A stretch of 64,000 nucleotides of DNA. Origin: Branchiostoma belcheri. Its lineage: Eukaryota; Chordata; Leptocardii; Amphioxiformes; Branchiostomatidae. Below, in pieces: positions 1 to 10,907 of this stretch. A program made the translations under genes and the position numbers. The notes under the pieces are model-generated. The model was not told the origin of the DNA. It searched no databases and worked only from the letters and a program-made list of their open reading frames with translations. Numbering within the stretch: the first letter of the stretch is position 1; the number at the start of each line of letters is the position of its first letter. The DNA is taken from assembly GCF_001625305.1 (NCBI RefSeq), contig NW_017802436.1, positions 813,251 to 877,250 on the forward strand, given 5' to 3'.

Positions 1-83
1 TCGACAGGGAAGAAAAGGTACGATTAAAATGAGCAAAGAAATAGTTAATAGTTACAGAAAGAAATACTCATTGGTGTACTTTG

Positions 84-116
84 AGCTACCTTACATACAG
101 CTTATGTAAGGTAGCT
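84..116. repeat. Short perfect hairpin
   Basis: A 13-bp arm beginning agctacctta is followed, after a 7-base loop, by its exact reverse complement. It lies in gene-free DNA. It may be a small fold-back repeat; no function can be assigned. Confidence 0.6.
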
Positions 117-853
117 GGCAAAAGTTGTCCCCAGAGTTTATAGTATTGTTCTAACCAATCTTAAATATGTATCAAGGCATTCTTAAGGTATCTTGGAAGT
201 TCATCTGAGTTGGTAGAAGTCATTATAAAGGAAGCGTAAACTGTGATTTCCAACAACAAGAAATTGGATGGACTTACCAAGAGTTTCGACTGTACAACTC
301 TAGTCTTTGTCAAAGAATTATCACTTGCACTTGGAAATGTTATACATTACAGTTCAAACTTGCTTCTGAATTTAATTTCTAAGGTATGTTTAAAATCCTT
401 CCCTGCGTTTGTGATTAACCCTTGTCCTGCTTGTACACAATATTTTCAAATAATTTGATGTCTTAATCAGGTCACAGACACATGACTTTTTTTTTGCCCT
501 GCGGTGGCGTACTTACTTCTGCATTCGTTACATTTCACTGCGGTGTGATGCTTTGCACGAGAAATACCCCAAAATTTTACATATACAGGGTGCTATATAG
601 ATGGTACTATATGTGCAACCCACATATATGTGGGCCCCGCAGAATACTTAATATAATGGGTGTGTTTTACTCTTGCAAAGGAGTCCTGGCGACTAGTATA
701 CAAATTCATTACTTATTAGGCTTCTGTCAATGTTTAGAGACAAATGAAAAGGCAGTTTAACATTTCGGCACGTCAAGCTAAAAAGGTTATTCTTAAGAGC
801 CCTCTGCGCCAGGTCACTTAAGACAATCATTGGGTGCTACCGTATATTGCTAG

Positions 854-1047
854 CCTCCACCAGGCCTTCCTACGGGAATACGGATCGTAGAATTCGGCAA
901 AAAAGAGAGTGAAATTGGCCAGGGGAGTTCGGCAGCGTGGAGGTAGTTTCTTTCCTGCGCGGCCAGTCAAACCTACAAGGCGGCCAAACTCCCCCGGCAA
1001 ATATTCTCCTATATATAGCCTGCGTAGTTAGTCTGGTAGAGACTAGT
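854..1047 (+). mobile_element. 194-bp dispersed element, copy 1
   Basis: The sequence from cctccaccaggccttcc to ctggtagagactagt is nearly the exact reverse complement of 54807-55000. Two copies of matching length about 54 kb apart in opposite orientation, with no open frame, suggest a non-autonomous transposable element. Confidence 0.7.
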
Positions 1048-1734
1048 ATATCGCCTTGCGTAGCGGAACAACTTCTCTTTTCACAGTACTAACACCTAAT
1101 AGTACCCTGGTAACAGACTGTTAAGGCGAGGTCACATTTCCAACCCGGGGCCCAGCCGGGAGTCGTATAGAACATAAATTATGATATAAGATAGCAAAGC
1201 ACAAAAAAAAGTTTTAGAAAATTAACCATGAGCACAAATTGTTTATTTTTCGTTCACGCAAACAACCCGACCGAGCCCCGGCTTAGAAATGTGACCGTGC
1301 CCTTCGGTGTGCCTGCTTAGAGGCAAACTGTACTGGACCCTCTATTGTCGACCAACTCCCCTGGCTTGCCTTAAGGATCCTTAAGCCCTCTGCACAAGGT
1401 CACTCAAGGCAAACATTGAGGGTCCAGTTTGCCTGCCAACTCCCCTGGCCAGCTACATTCTTTTTAGGCCGATTTCTACTATTTATTCAGCCCGCAAAGG
1501 AGTCTGGTGGAGACTAGATTGGGAGTAGTTATAGGTCGGCAGCAAGGTCGGCTTGTGTAAATTTGGTGACTACTTGCCCTTGTACTTGTTGACTTTCTCA
1601 CTATTGGCTTAGATACCTAAAGGCAGGAGTAATAATAATTATGTTTACTGTTACATTTTTACCTTTGCCAAGAAGGTTATGTTTTCAGTAGCGTTTGTGT
1701 GTGTGTATATGTATGTAATGTATATGCGTATGTA

Positions 1735-1791
<57 letters not shown>

Positions 1792-2390
1792 GTGGTTTAG
1801 CACGATAACTTAAGCTTCTTTTTAACTTGGTAGGTGGGTAGGTCTTCATGAGACCTAGAAATGATTAGATTTTGGGTCCCCTAGCGGCTTTTCTAAGTAC
1901 GGTTTAGATATCTCGTGATCTAGACATGCTAGGGTCACGAATGGTAGATAGCTCCTGGGCTAGGGAAGAAGTGACATTAGTTTGGGCCCCCTATATATAG
2001 CTAGCACCTTGTTGACTAATTAATAAATAAAACCATGGATTAATCCCTGTTCTATTGTGTCTGGTTTTCCACAGGAGAAGACTGATTTCGTGCGAACACA
2101 GGACTGTTCACCAGACCGGGTTTAACGCCACCTCTAAAGACTGGATCAGGTGTGGTATAGTCAGGACAGTTTACTGGCTTGTTTCTGTTATCGGTTATGT
2201 CCATAAGTGTATAAAATTACATCATTACCTTCAGACATACTTTTAGACTTAGCTACATGTATAGTTTTAGACAATTACCCTGCGTTATTATGTAGATTTT
2301 GAAGTTATTTTGTACCCTGTTTCACTGTTCTTTTTTGTTATTTGCAATTAGCCTTCGGGCAGGAATTTACAATGAACTTCCATACACATA

Positions 2391-2429
<39 letters not shown>

Positions 2430-2760
2430 TCATATAGTGATGCATACCTAAACCCAATTTTAGGTTCAGGTCCGGATTCAAGTCCAGAGGTTTAGGTTCA
2501 GTTCCGGACTTGTAAATCCGGACCTAAACCCATGACATGTACAAAATTGCATGTTGGCAACCTTGCAATGTTGTCTGGGTGAAACTTTGGCCACATAACA
2601 TGGAGGCCGGCACTGGTTTGGAAAGAAAAGGGTATATGTATTGTAAGATAGTCTTTTATGGTAATAAGTCCGGACTCAGTTCTTGACTTTTAGGTTTTTT
2701 TGGACTTGAACCTAAACATTCTTACAAGTCCGGATCCAAGTCCAGTGAACCGGTATGCAT

Positions 2761-2880
<120 letters not shown>

Positions 2881-2926
2881 AATTCGTTAATATATTTGGG
2901 GGGGGGTACTCGATATTCACTCACAG

Positions 2927-4504
2927 AAATCTGGTAATCAAGCATTTCCGTCCGTCAAGAAATTTCGTCTACTTCTCGGCATCAAAATCAAAATGCGGAG
3001 GCGAGAAAAACTGTCCAATGAGGACGCCGTTACGTCACTATCGCACATGCGCAATCGTCGGGAACGGCGGGATTCTGCTCAACAGTAGCTGTGGGAACGA
3101 GATCGATTCGAACGATTACGTCATCAGGTTAAACATGGCGCCCACCAGCAACTTTGAACAGGTAAAACTAAAGTTCTGCTTTCCTGGTAGAAAGAAAAGA
3201 CAATGGACAAAAACGGAATATACAGGCCTTGAAATTAACCTTTCTTCCTGTTGTCCCAGCACTGTCCCAAAAATAAATTCCAATTGTCCCGAAATGAGGA
3301 TAAACTGTCCCAACCTTTTTTTTTGGGGGGGGGGGTATTGTATGACTTAAACTTAGAGTCAACTCTAGTTTGCTTATGTTCACTCCAAGGCGCACCATAA
3401 TTACAGAGTTCACAGGAAATTTGGGGCGGATTTTTTCGGAGCCAAAAGTGTTCAAATCGAAAGCTTTAACTTAAAACAAAACCGAATTAATTTGTTTTAC
3501 AGGACGTTGGAAGAAAGACCAACATGACTGTGATCAATTGGAACATCGCAAAAGACATCCCGAAAAAACTATCAGACAAAAACACCAGAGAGGGTGTCCT
3601 GGATTTTTTGTCGCCCCTGAACCATGGCATCATCAGCTATATTAAAGTAGTGACTAACCGAATAAAGGACGCTCTGCAAGCCTTGGACACGGCGATGGCA
3701 GACAGCGGCCTGGATATTTCACTTACTTACTCTTTGGACGACCCACAGGTCGCAATTACCAGGTAGTAGTATTTATTATTTTTCATCTTTATTTTTTGAT
3801 TTATAAACATTATTATATGTACTTTTTTTTTACTTTTTATGACTTTTTTGTTTTATTTTATTTTTATTTTTATTATTTCTTTTTATTTTTTATTTCTATT
3901 TTTTATTTTACTTTTTATAGGTAGTAGAATGTATTAGTTACCACGTCAAATATTGTGTGTGTGAGTTCGTGTGTTTGTGTGTCTATATATACATGTGTTT
4001 GTGTTACCATGGTGACAGCCGTCTGGTTCAGGTCATTGACCTTTTGTGTTTGGAGAAGAGGAAACTGAGCAAAAACAATATTTTTTCCTTCGGTAAACAT
4101 AATAACAAATATGTTTGTTTGTGTGTGACAGGGTCCTGGGTGCAATCGTGGTCCCCAAGCTGTACAAAAACAATACGTTTCCTTTGGTAAACATAATAAC
4201 AAATATGTTTGTTTGTTTGTTTGTGTGTGACAGGGTCCTGGGTGCAGCCTTGATCCCCAAGCTGTACAACCCAACATCCGGGCTCATCATCTACACCCTG
4301 GGAACGACGTTCTGTGACGTCATCAGCCTGTACGGCTTCTATCCTTTCGGCACGGACGGACACAACCGGACACTGACGTACCGGTATAACGAGAACTCTC
4401 CTGTTGCTATTTTCACGGATCATGATTTCTGTATAGAGTTTGACTTCCTCGCTTGGCTGAACAACATTGGCGCGGTCAGGCTGGTTACAGACACGTGTAG
4501 ATAG
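2927..4504 (+). CDS. ST8Sia-type sialyltransferase, three 3' exons (partial)
   Basis: Three exons with matching phases: 2927-3161, 3503-3762 and 4234-4504 (stop TAG at 4502-4504). The first encodes sialylmotif L ([16 protein letters not shown], then [13 protein letters not shown]), continuing FEQ/DVG across the first junction. The third encodes sialylmotif S ([11 protein letters not shown]... [13 protein letters not shown]) and the VS motif HDFCIEF. Members of this family transfer CMP-sialic acid to glycans in the Golgi lumen; alpha-2,8 transferases are the closest match by motif wording. The N-terminal cytoplasmic/TM/stem exons are not visible, so the gene is 5'-partial. Exon 1 shown here needs an upstream exon ending in phase 2. 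A 102-bp tandem duplication covers the acceptor of the last exon (separate entry). Confidence is high for the family and moderate for the ST8Sia subclass. Confidence 0.88.
4082..4275 (+). repeat. 102-bp tandem duplication across a splice acceptor
   Basis: The segment containing ggtaaacataataacaaat, the (gttt)n/(gt)n tract, the acceptor tgacag and the exon start ggtcctgggtgca is present twice. The acceptor G is at 4131 and again at 4233, a spacing of 102 bases (34 codons). The reading frame is open from the first acceptor through the second into the exon. Confidence 0.9.
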
Positions 4505-4585
4505 AGAGATGTGGATTTTTAAAATTAAATTTATATGTGACAATTTTACTATGCAGGCAAGGTATTATATAATGTGCTACATACA

Positions 4586-4623
<38 letters not shown>

Positions 4624-4720
4624 TACATATACAAGCGCGCGCACACAAGCACACACACAAACAGACACACAAACACACACACACAGAGGCACACACACAC
4701 ACACACGCACACACACATCA
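4586..4720. repeat. CA-rich microsatellite
   Basis: A run of acacac interrupted by short variant words follows the sialyltransferase stop codon by about 80 bases, probably inside the 3' untranslated region. Confidence 0.95.
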
Positions 4721-5635
4721 TTGTACATTGAACAGCGGTTTTACCGAGTGGACATGTATTTAATTATAAATAGGCATAGAAGAAGTGGATGTGCATCTTA
4801 TTTATACCAGTTTTCCTCTTTCTTCTACAAATTAACATTTCTCTATATTGTATGTATCTCAGATTGAGTTTCGTATGTCGTATATTCAAGGTTCATTGTA
4901 TATGTTTTGAATTGTCAGAAATGCTGACATGGTCCAGTCTGAGCTACGTATGCGTAATAAGCAATTCACATGTTCACAATGCTATAATGGTAACAGCAAA
5001 ATCTGTCATGTTTCTCCTTGACAACATCAGATTAATTACTTAATAATTGAATATTTGTGCTTTATACTTATAGTGACAAACATATAAAATTCAAATGTCT
5101 ACAACAGTTATTAGTAGTAATAAGTTCACATAATCCCAGTTGCACTGCTAGAAAATGCAAGAAATATATATTAGGTGTTTAAAATTAAGTTTTCTAAATA
5201 GTTACAGTTCTGAAGAAATATAAGCATATTTTCAACAAAGCAATTTATATCTTACCACACTATGAAAAGCTTGAAACAAGTGAGTTTTTCTGTGTCCAAA
5301 CTGTTAAGGTACAAGTTATATTCAAACAATTGGAATGAAATTGTGTTCTTTCTACTTGTAAATAATTATAATTATTGAAACGTTTTGATGGTTTTGAAGT
5401 GCTGCTTTCACGTTAATTTTTATGTACACAGATCTACACCATTTAAATAGTTTGCATTGTGATATCATGTTGTTACAAATTTTGCGAAATTCAGGGAAGG
5501 TGCACGGTGTCTTTCCCTGCTAAATTTTGGTTGAAAAAACATTGTAAGAAACAAGAAAAATCTTGAATTTTGGCCATTCTACTCCTGTATATTGGCTCTT
5601 TTTTTTAACGTATTTTAGTATATATTTCAGGGGTT
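4721..5635. other. AT-rich spacer, nothing recognised
   Basis: Between the sialyltransferase and the convergent LRR cluster I see no exon or repeat that can be named. Part of it is presumably sialyltransferase 3' UTR. Confidence 0.5.
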
Positions 5636-5765
5636 TGCGTTGGACCCTGCTTTAGTTTCTGATAATTCTACCTCCTGTTCTTTGCCATCCTGACCATCGT
5701 GATTTAGACGTTTTTGAATGAGCTTTTTGGAGACTACAGCAATGGCCAGAGTCAACAGTAACGCA
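5636..5765 (-). pseudogene. Duplicate LRR receptor tail fragment
   Basis: Read on the minus strand it encodes the second half of a TM helix and a cytoplasmic tail (LAIAVVSKKLIQKRLN, then QEVELSETKAGSNANP and stop), closely matching the end of the LRR gene at 5802-7094, which lies immediately upstream on that strand. No LRR part precedes it. It is either a leftover of tandem duplication or an unused alternative 3' end; a matching fragment follows the second LRR gene. Confidence 0.75.
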
Positions 5766-5801
5766 AAATTTGATTGATACGTTGGTCTTTTATGGAGTAT
5801 T

Positions 5802-7094
5802 TTAAGGGTTTGTGTTGGACCCAGCTTTAGTTTCTGATAATTCTACCTCCTGTTCTTTGCCATCCTGCTCATCGTGACGATTCCGACGTTTTTGAATAAG
5901 CTTTTTGCCAACTGCAGCAATGGCGAGGGCCAACAGCAACACGACAACAACCGCAATGGCCACCAGAGCTGCTGTAGGTATGGCAGCTGACTCTTTAGGA
6001 GCATGAGCTTTGTTTGTAGTGGGTATGGGTTGGGTAATATTCTGGTTTTCGTCACTAGCATTTGCTGAGGAAATAGTGAATTTTGGCGTGGTGGCATTCA
6101 CAAAGAAATCAACCTGTCGGATCATGGGCATAGTCGTGGATGGTTCTGTGGCATTCGGGACACTTGTGGTAGTGAATTTGTTCTTTGTGGTAGCAGAAAG
6201 GGGTGTGATTTGGGCAGTGGTGGTAGTGAATGTATTCGTTGTGGTAGAAAGGGTTGTGACTTTGGCAGTGGTGGTGGCGAATTTGTTCGTTGTGGTAGCA
6301 GAAAGGATTGTGATTTTGGCAGTGGTTGTCGTTTCTGTTGTGAATGGTAAAAAGACGTTGGTCGGGGTGGTTGCTTGGCAGGCAGGGAGGTTCACAGTGC
6401 GTAACGGGGTGTCTTTTAGGCTGGCGGGACTGCTACACTTGAAGTCATCGCTGGCGCGAAGACTGTCATAGAACGGACCACGCCTAAGGGGACAACTCAG
6501 CCAGGACAGGTATGACGTGCATTTCTCGTGGTAGGTGGCAACTAGTTTTGATAGCCAGGACATGCGGCAGTCACAGTGAAATGGATTTCCCTGCAAGTGC
6601 CTGCTGATGATCTGCTTGTTGTTTGGGATTATCCCCAAGTCGGCCTCCGAGAATGTGGCCAGGTTGTTGTAGGCTACAGTCACGGAGGTAATGGTTCTCA
6701 GCCCGTAGCTGGACACCATGTAGACCCCCAACCTAACAGTAGACAGCTGATTATAGGACAGATCGAGCTGTGAAAGGAACTTCATGTGTTTCAGAGATTC
6801 CCAAGGAAAGGTTGAGATCAGATTGTGGCTAAGGTTCAGTTTGTTGACGGTCGGGAAGATAGAGAGGTTGGGAACTGTTTGGATTTGGTTGTGAGAAAGT
6901 TGTATTTCGCCAATAAATTCATGAGGGTTAGTAGGCAGGCTTGTTATGTTAGAGTTTGGACAGTCAATGTGTAGGTAGTTTGGGTCTTTTGCGTCTTTGA
7001 TGTAACACTTTTCAGGAAGCGCATCATTCGTTCGTGCATCCTTCAACAGGATCAGATACATCAAGCACATCAAATACTTCATGATCAAATGCAA
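5802..7094 (-). CDS. LRR type I membrane protein, copy 1
   Basis: A single-exon gene of 430 residues. A signal peptide (MKYLMCLMYLILL, about 1-22) is followed by a cysteine-bearing LRR N-cap, about four LRRs (QLSHNQIQTVP, KLNLSHNLISTFP, QLDLSYNQLSTV) and an LRR C-cap (NPFHCDCRMSWL with later Cys). After these come a Thr-rich stalk of about 250-345 with three degenerate 18-residue units like TAKITILSATTTNKF, a TM helix (AALVAIAVVVVLLLALAI, about 372-394) and a basic-then-acidic tail of about 36 residues ending SETKAGSNTNP. The layout is that of a cell-surface recognition or adhesion receptor; the ligand is unknown and the tail shows no named signalling motif. It differs from copy 2 mainly by the longer stalk. 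The whole gene with its upstream flank is tandemly duplicated at 7903-9126. Confidence 0.85.
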   Translation of the reverse strand: MHLIMKYLMCLMYLILLKDARTNDALPEKCYIKDAKDPNYLHIDCPNSNITSLPTNPHEFIGEIQLSHNQIQTVPNLSIFPTVNKLNLSHNLISTFPWESLKHMKFLSQLDLSYNQLSTVRLGVYMVSSYGLRTITSVTVAYNNLATFSEADLGIIPNNKQIISRHLQGNPFHCDCRMSWLSKLVATYHEKCTSYLSWLSCPLRRGPFYDSLRASDDFKCSSPASLKDTPLRTVNLPACQATTPTNVFLPFTTETTTTAKITILSATTTNKFATTTAKVTTLSTTTNTFTTTTAQITPLSATTKNKFTTTSVPNATEPSTTMPMIRQVDFFVNATTPKFTISSANASDENQNITQPIPTTNKAHAPKESAAIPTAALVAIAVVVVLLLALAIAAVGKKLIQKRRNRHDEQDGKEQEVELSETKAGSNTNP

Positions 7095-7734
7095 GATAAT
7101 GATTTTACAAGGAAGGCTACTTTCAAATTCTATTTAGTTTCTTGCCCCTTGGTTTGAAATAAATAGTTTACTTTGTTTCACTTCAAAATGATTTGAAAGT
7201 TTTTTCTAGCTTGCCGACTTAGAGGATTATGTCTAAAAGCAAATTAATAACTTTGAATGGGCTGAGAAAGAAAGGTAATTTTGATTAGATTCAAGGTCTC
7301 AACTGACTACCACTCTTTTGCTCTAAAAGACTACTTTAAAATGAGATGGCTTCTTATTCTAACAAAGAGTTATGTCTGATAGCAAAGTCGGGCTGGGACG
7401 AACTGAAACCGGCGATAGCTGTGTTGCTATTTCCGCTTGCCGGAAGCAACCTGCAACATAAGGAGAACACATCTCAGTTCGCTACAAATTATCGCCAATT
7501 GGAGACAACGCTTTAGCAGCTGCAGCTGTTTAATCTTTAATCTCTGTTAGGAGTGAGTTTGCCTGAAAGAATTTTGCTCACAAAATAGAGTTAATTTGCC
7601 GGTTGCTTGCATTGCAAAACAATGTTTGAGTAGGGGATGTATCCAATGTTCATTTGAAAAAAATGTATGAAACAACAAACATCTTAAAAAGTGACCCTTT
7701 TACGTTCACGTTGGCCTTTTATTAAGTATTTGAA
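7095..7734. promoter_or_regulatory. Duplicated upstream flank of LRR copy 1
   Basis: This 5' flank matches the flank of copy 2 (about 9127-9520) in long phrases, for example aaaatgatttgaaagttt, gagttatgtctgata and ggagaacacatctcagttcgct. The duplication therefore included the promoter region. No TATA box or named site is claimed. Confidence 0.55.
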
Positions 7735-7862
7735 GGGTTTGCGTTGAACCCTTCTTTAGTTTCTACTTCCTGCCCTTTGCCATCCTGCCCTTCGTGACGA
7801 GTCCGACGTTTTTGAATGAGCTTTTTGGCGAATACAGCAATAGCCAGAGCCAACCGCAACAC
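7735..7862 (-). pseudogene. Duplicate LRR receptor tail fragment, second
   Basis: The minus strand encodes LALAIAVFAKKLIQKRRT followed by a tail similar to LRR copy 2 (QDGKGQEVETKEGFNANP). It lies about 40 bases beyond the stop of copy 2, the same position the 5636-5765 fragment has relative to copy 1. This shows that the tail duplication preceded duplication of the whole unit, or that both were kept. Confidence 0.75.
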
Positions 7863-7902
7863 AAAAAGTTGTGACCCATGTAATCCTGTATATTGGCCTA
7901 TT

Positions 7903-9126
7903 TTAGGGGTTTGTGTTGGACCCAGCTTTAGTTTCTGATAATTCTACTTCATGCTCTTTGCCATCCTGCCCATCGTTACGATTCTCACGTTTTTGGATAA
8001 GCTTTCTGGTGAACACAGCAATGGCGAGGGCCAACAGCAACACGACAACAACCGCAATGGCCACCAAAGCTGCTGTAGGTATGGCAGCTGATTTCTTAGA
8101 AGCATGAGCTCTGTCTGTAGCGGCATTGGGGTGGGTAATATGCTGGTCATGTTCACTACCATTTGCCGAGGAAATGGTGAATTCTGGCGGGGTGATATTC
8201 ACAAAGGAATCAACCTGTCGGATCATGGGCGTAGTCATGGGTTGTTCTGTGGCATAAGGGGCGCTTGTGATAGTGAAGTTGTTTGTTGTGGTAGCAGAAA
8301 GAGTTGTTATTTTGGCAGTGGTGGTCGTTTCTGTTGTAAATGGTAAAAAGACGTTGGTCGGGGTGTTTTGGCAAGCAGGGAGGTTCACAGTGCGTAATGG
8401 TTTGTCCTTTAGGCTAGCGGGACTGCTACACGTGAAGGCATCGCCGCTGATGCGAATACTCTCATACAGGGGACGCAATTTATGTAGACAATACAAGAAA
8501 CCAGAGGGTTTCTCGAAGCAGTCTTTATGGTAGGTGGCAGCTTTTTTTGCCAGCCAGGACATGCTGCAGTCACAGTGAATCGGATTGCCGTGTATGTGCC
8601 TTTTTACAAAGTGTTTGGTCTGCAGGATGCCCACATTTGCCTCCGAAAATGTGGCCAGTTTGTTGTAAGCCACAGTCACAAAACCGATCTTTTTGTTGGG
8701 ATTCAAGTCCAGCCTGACAATAGATAACTGATTATAGGACAGATCTAGTTTTGAAAGCAACTTGATGTGTTTCAGAGATCCCCAAGGAAAGGTTTTGATC
8801 AGATTGTGGCTCAGATTTAACTTCTGGACTTTTGGGAAGATGGAGAGGTTGGGGACTACTTGGATTTGGTTGTGTGAAAGTTGTATGTCGCCAATATATT
8901 CAGCTGGAGGGTTGGTAGGAAGGCTTGTTATGTTAGAGTTTGGACAGTTGATGTTTGTTTTAAATGCCCGGACTGCATCAGGGACATAACATTTCTGCGG
9001 AAACGCATCTTTTGTTTTTGCAACTTTCAAAAGTGTCAGAACTAGAAGTATGAAGCACATCGAATATTTCATGATTGTGTCAAATAAATGCAAGATAATG
9101 TTGCTACAAGGAAGGCTTTTTTCCAA
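7903..9126 (-). CDS. LRR type I membrane protein, copy 2
   Basis: A single-exon gene of 407 residues, a close paralogue of the 5802-7094 gene. The open frame begins MEKSLPCSN; a second in-frame Met (MKYSMCFILLVLTLL) gives a normal signal peptide and aligns with the start of copy 1, so that start (around 9072) is more likely. The domains are LRR N-cap, LRRs (QLSHNQIQVVP, KLNLSHNLIKTFP, KLDLSYNQLSIV), LRR C-cap (NPIHCDCSMSWL), a short Thr-rich stalk with only one TAKITTLSATTTNNF unit, a TM helix nearly identical to copy 1, and the same acidic tail. Near-identity of TM and tail with divergence in the LRRs suggests that the recognition part varies more than the anchor. Confidence 0.85.
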   Translation of the reverse strand: MEKSLPCSNIILHLFDTIMKYSMCFILLVLTLLKVAKTKDAFPQKCYVPDAVRAFKTNINCPNSNITSLPTNPPAEYIGDIQLSHNQIQVVPNLSIFPKVQKLNLSHNLIKTFPWGSLKHIKLLSKLDLSYNQLSIVRLDLNPNKKIGFVTVAYNKLATFSEANVGILQTKHFVKRHIHGNPIHCDCSMSWLAKKAATYHKDCFEKPSGFLYCLHKLRPLYESIRISGDAFTCSSPASLKDKPLRTVNLPACQNTPTNVFLPFTTETTTTAKITTLSATTTNNFTITSAPYATEQPMTTPMIRQVDSFVNITPPEFTISSANGSEHDQHITHPNAATDRAHASKKSAAIPTAALVAIAVVVVLLLALAIAVFTRKLIQKRENRNDGQDGKEHEVELSETKAGSNTNP

Positions 9127-10070
9127 TTCTAGTTAGTTTCTTGTCCTTAGGTTTAAAAATACTAGTAGTTCAATCTGTTATGCTTCAAAATGATTTGAAA
9201 GTTTCTTTTTCTAGCTTAGAGTATTATGTCTAGAAGCAAACTAATGACTTGGAATTGAATGGGTTGAGAAAGAAAGAAAGGTAGCTTTGATTAGATTCTG
9301 GGTCTCAACTGACTACCTTTGTTTTGCTCTAAACTACTACTTTAAAATTAGATGGCTGGTGGATATATGTGGCTTATCCTTCTAGCTTTAACATTTAAAA
9401 GAGTTATGTCTGATAACAAAGTAGTGGGTCGGGTTGGGCCGAACCGGCGATAGTTGTGTTGTTACCTCACCGCGGCGGTAACCTGTAACATAAAAAAGGA
9501 GAACACATCTCAGTTCGCTATAGGGCCACACCAGGCTTTTAGGCAGGATTTAGGGGGTGTCCAATTTTTTTTCAATGCATGATACCATGCGTCAGCTATG
9601 TTTGAGTTAGACAAATTAAATTACAAGATGAAATCACAACTGTATATGCCAGAAAAAAAGCAATCATATCATGTCTTCTCCTGTATTTTTCATTCATGAA
9701 GTCTTTCTAGGAATCTGCATTGCACCACTTGCTGTAGACTGATTTTTTACGCATAGCGGTAGTTTTGATTGCTGATGCTGCATTCTGGTCTTTCTTGTCG
9801 TGTTTATTCTGTGATTTTGACGACCGATTTTTCGAGCGTTGACGAGCAAAAAATCCGGATGGTACCCAGGCTAGGTCTGCCTGATCACTGACAACAACCT
9901 CCAGTCATTTAAAACAAGAGTACACCGGCATCGTCTACCATCAGGACTTCTACATGTAGCAAGAACCTGGCAGTTGCTGTAAGCCAATGATTAGCCATGC
10001 AGGAGTGTTACTGTAATGTTACAACTCAGGCTATTGTTTTAATACGTTAGCACATTATAGAAAAAATGCT
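9127..10070. other. Spacer with copied LRR 5' flank
   Basis: 9127-9520 is the duplicated upstream flank of LRR copy 2. Further on, ggtacccaggctagg near 9862 matches the terminus of the fold-back family seen at 31583-31806 and 51907-52024. No exon is seen. Confidence 0.5.
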
Positions 10071-10907
10071 TCAGAAGCACCCCAGCCGCCAAAACACTGA
10101 CGAAACAGTGAATTTGGGCCTGGAGATGTTTAGTAGGGTTTTAACCTGTCGGAACTTGGGAGCAGATGTAAAACTTTCTGTTTTGCTTTGTGCAGTCGTG
10201 AAGCAGTTTGCTTTGTCAGGCAGGCTTACTTCGTGCAACAGGACGCCCCTTAAGCTGCCGGGACCGCCACAGCTATTGTTCATGTACAAATTTCCAAAAA
10301 ATGGGCCTTTTTTGAAAGATGGCGAACACTTGTGCCAATGCCAACATCCGTGAAACGTACGAGCCATTTCTATCAGCCACGGCATGCGACAGTCACAGTG
10401 AATCGGGTTCTCATATATGAATATCTTCTTATTCCAACGGCGGGTGGTATTTTCAGTGGTAATACCCAAACCTGCCTCCGAGAATGTTGTAAGCTTGTTG
10501 TGGGCTACATTCAGAAACTGAAAATATTTTAGCCCACTACTTCCAGCTAAATCAAGCCTTACAGACGACAACTGATTATACGACAAATCAAGTTTGGAAA
10601 TAAACTTCGCGTGTTTTAAAGATTCCCAAGGGAACGCCGTGATGAGATTGTGGCTAAAATTTAGCTTAAAGACTTTTGAAAAGCTTGAAAGACTATGGAT
10701 TGTTTGAATACGGTTGTAGGGAAGGTGTACGTCACCCACGAATGATGGTGGGTTAGGAGGAAGGCTTGTTATGTTGGAATTTGGACAGTTGATGTTTTTG
10801 TAGTGTCCGTTGTCAACGTAGCATCTCGATGGAAATGCATCATTGTTTGTATTTGTACTTGTCAACAGTATCATATAAATGAAGCACATCAAATAACTCA
10901 TGATCAT
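10071..10907 (-). pseudogene. LRR protein copy 3, lacking TM and tail
   Basis: A 278-residue open frame with a signal peptide (MIMSYLMCFIYMILL), N-cap, LRRs (HLPYNRIQTIH, KLNFSHNLITAFP, KLDLSYNQLSSV) and a C-cap (NPIHCDCRMPWL), aligned with copies 1 and 2. The stalk is short, reaches the region equivalent to RQVDFFVN...PKFTISSAN, and then ends in an unrelated VFWRLGCF and stop. TM and cytoplasmic tail are absent, and none was seen just downstream. It is either a truncated pseudogene or a secreted soluble LRR protein; the intact upstream two thirds leave both possible. Confidence 0.65.

Noticed and set aside
4467..4867. Thr/His and Val/Cys repeat open frames
   Set aside because: They come from the CA-rich microsatellite after the sialyltransferase stop.
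6010..6471. 153-residue plus-strand frame opposite LRR copy 1
   Set aside because: Antisense shadow of the Thr-rich stalk; Val-rich composition follows from the codons on the other strand.
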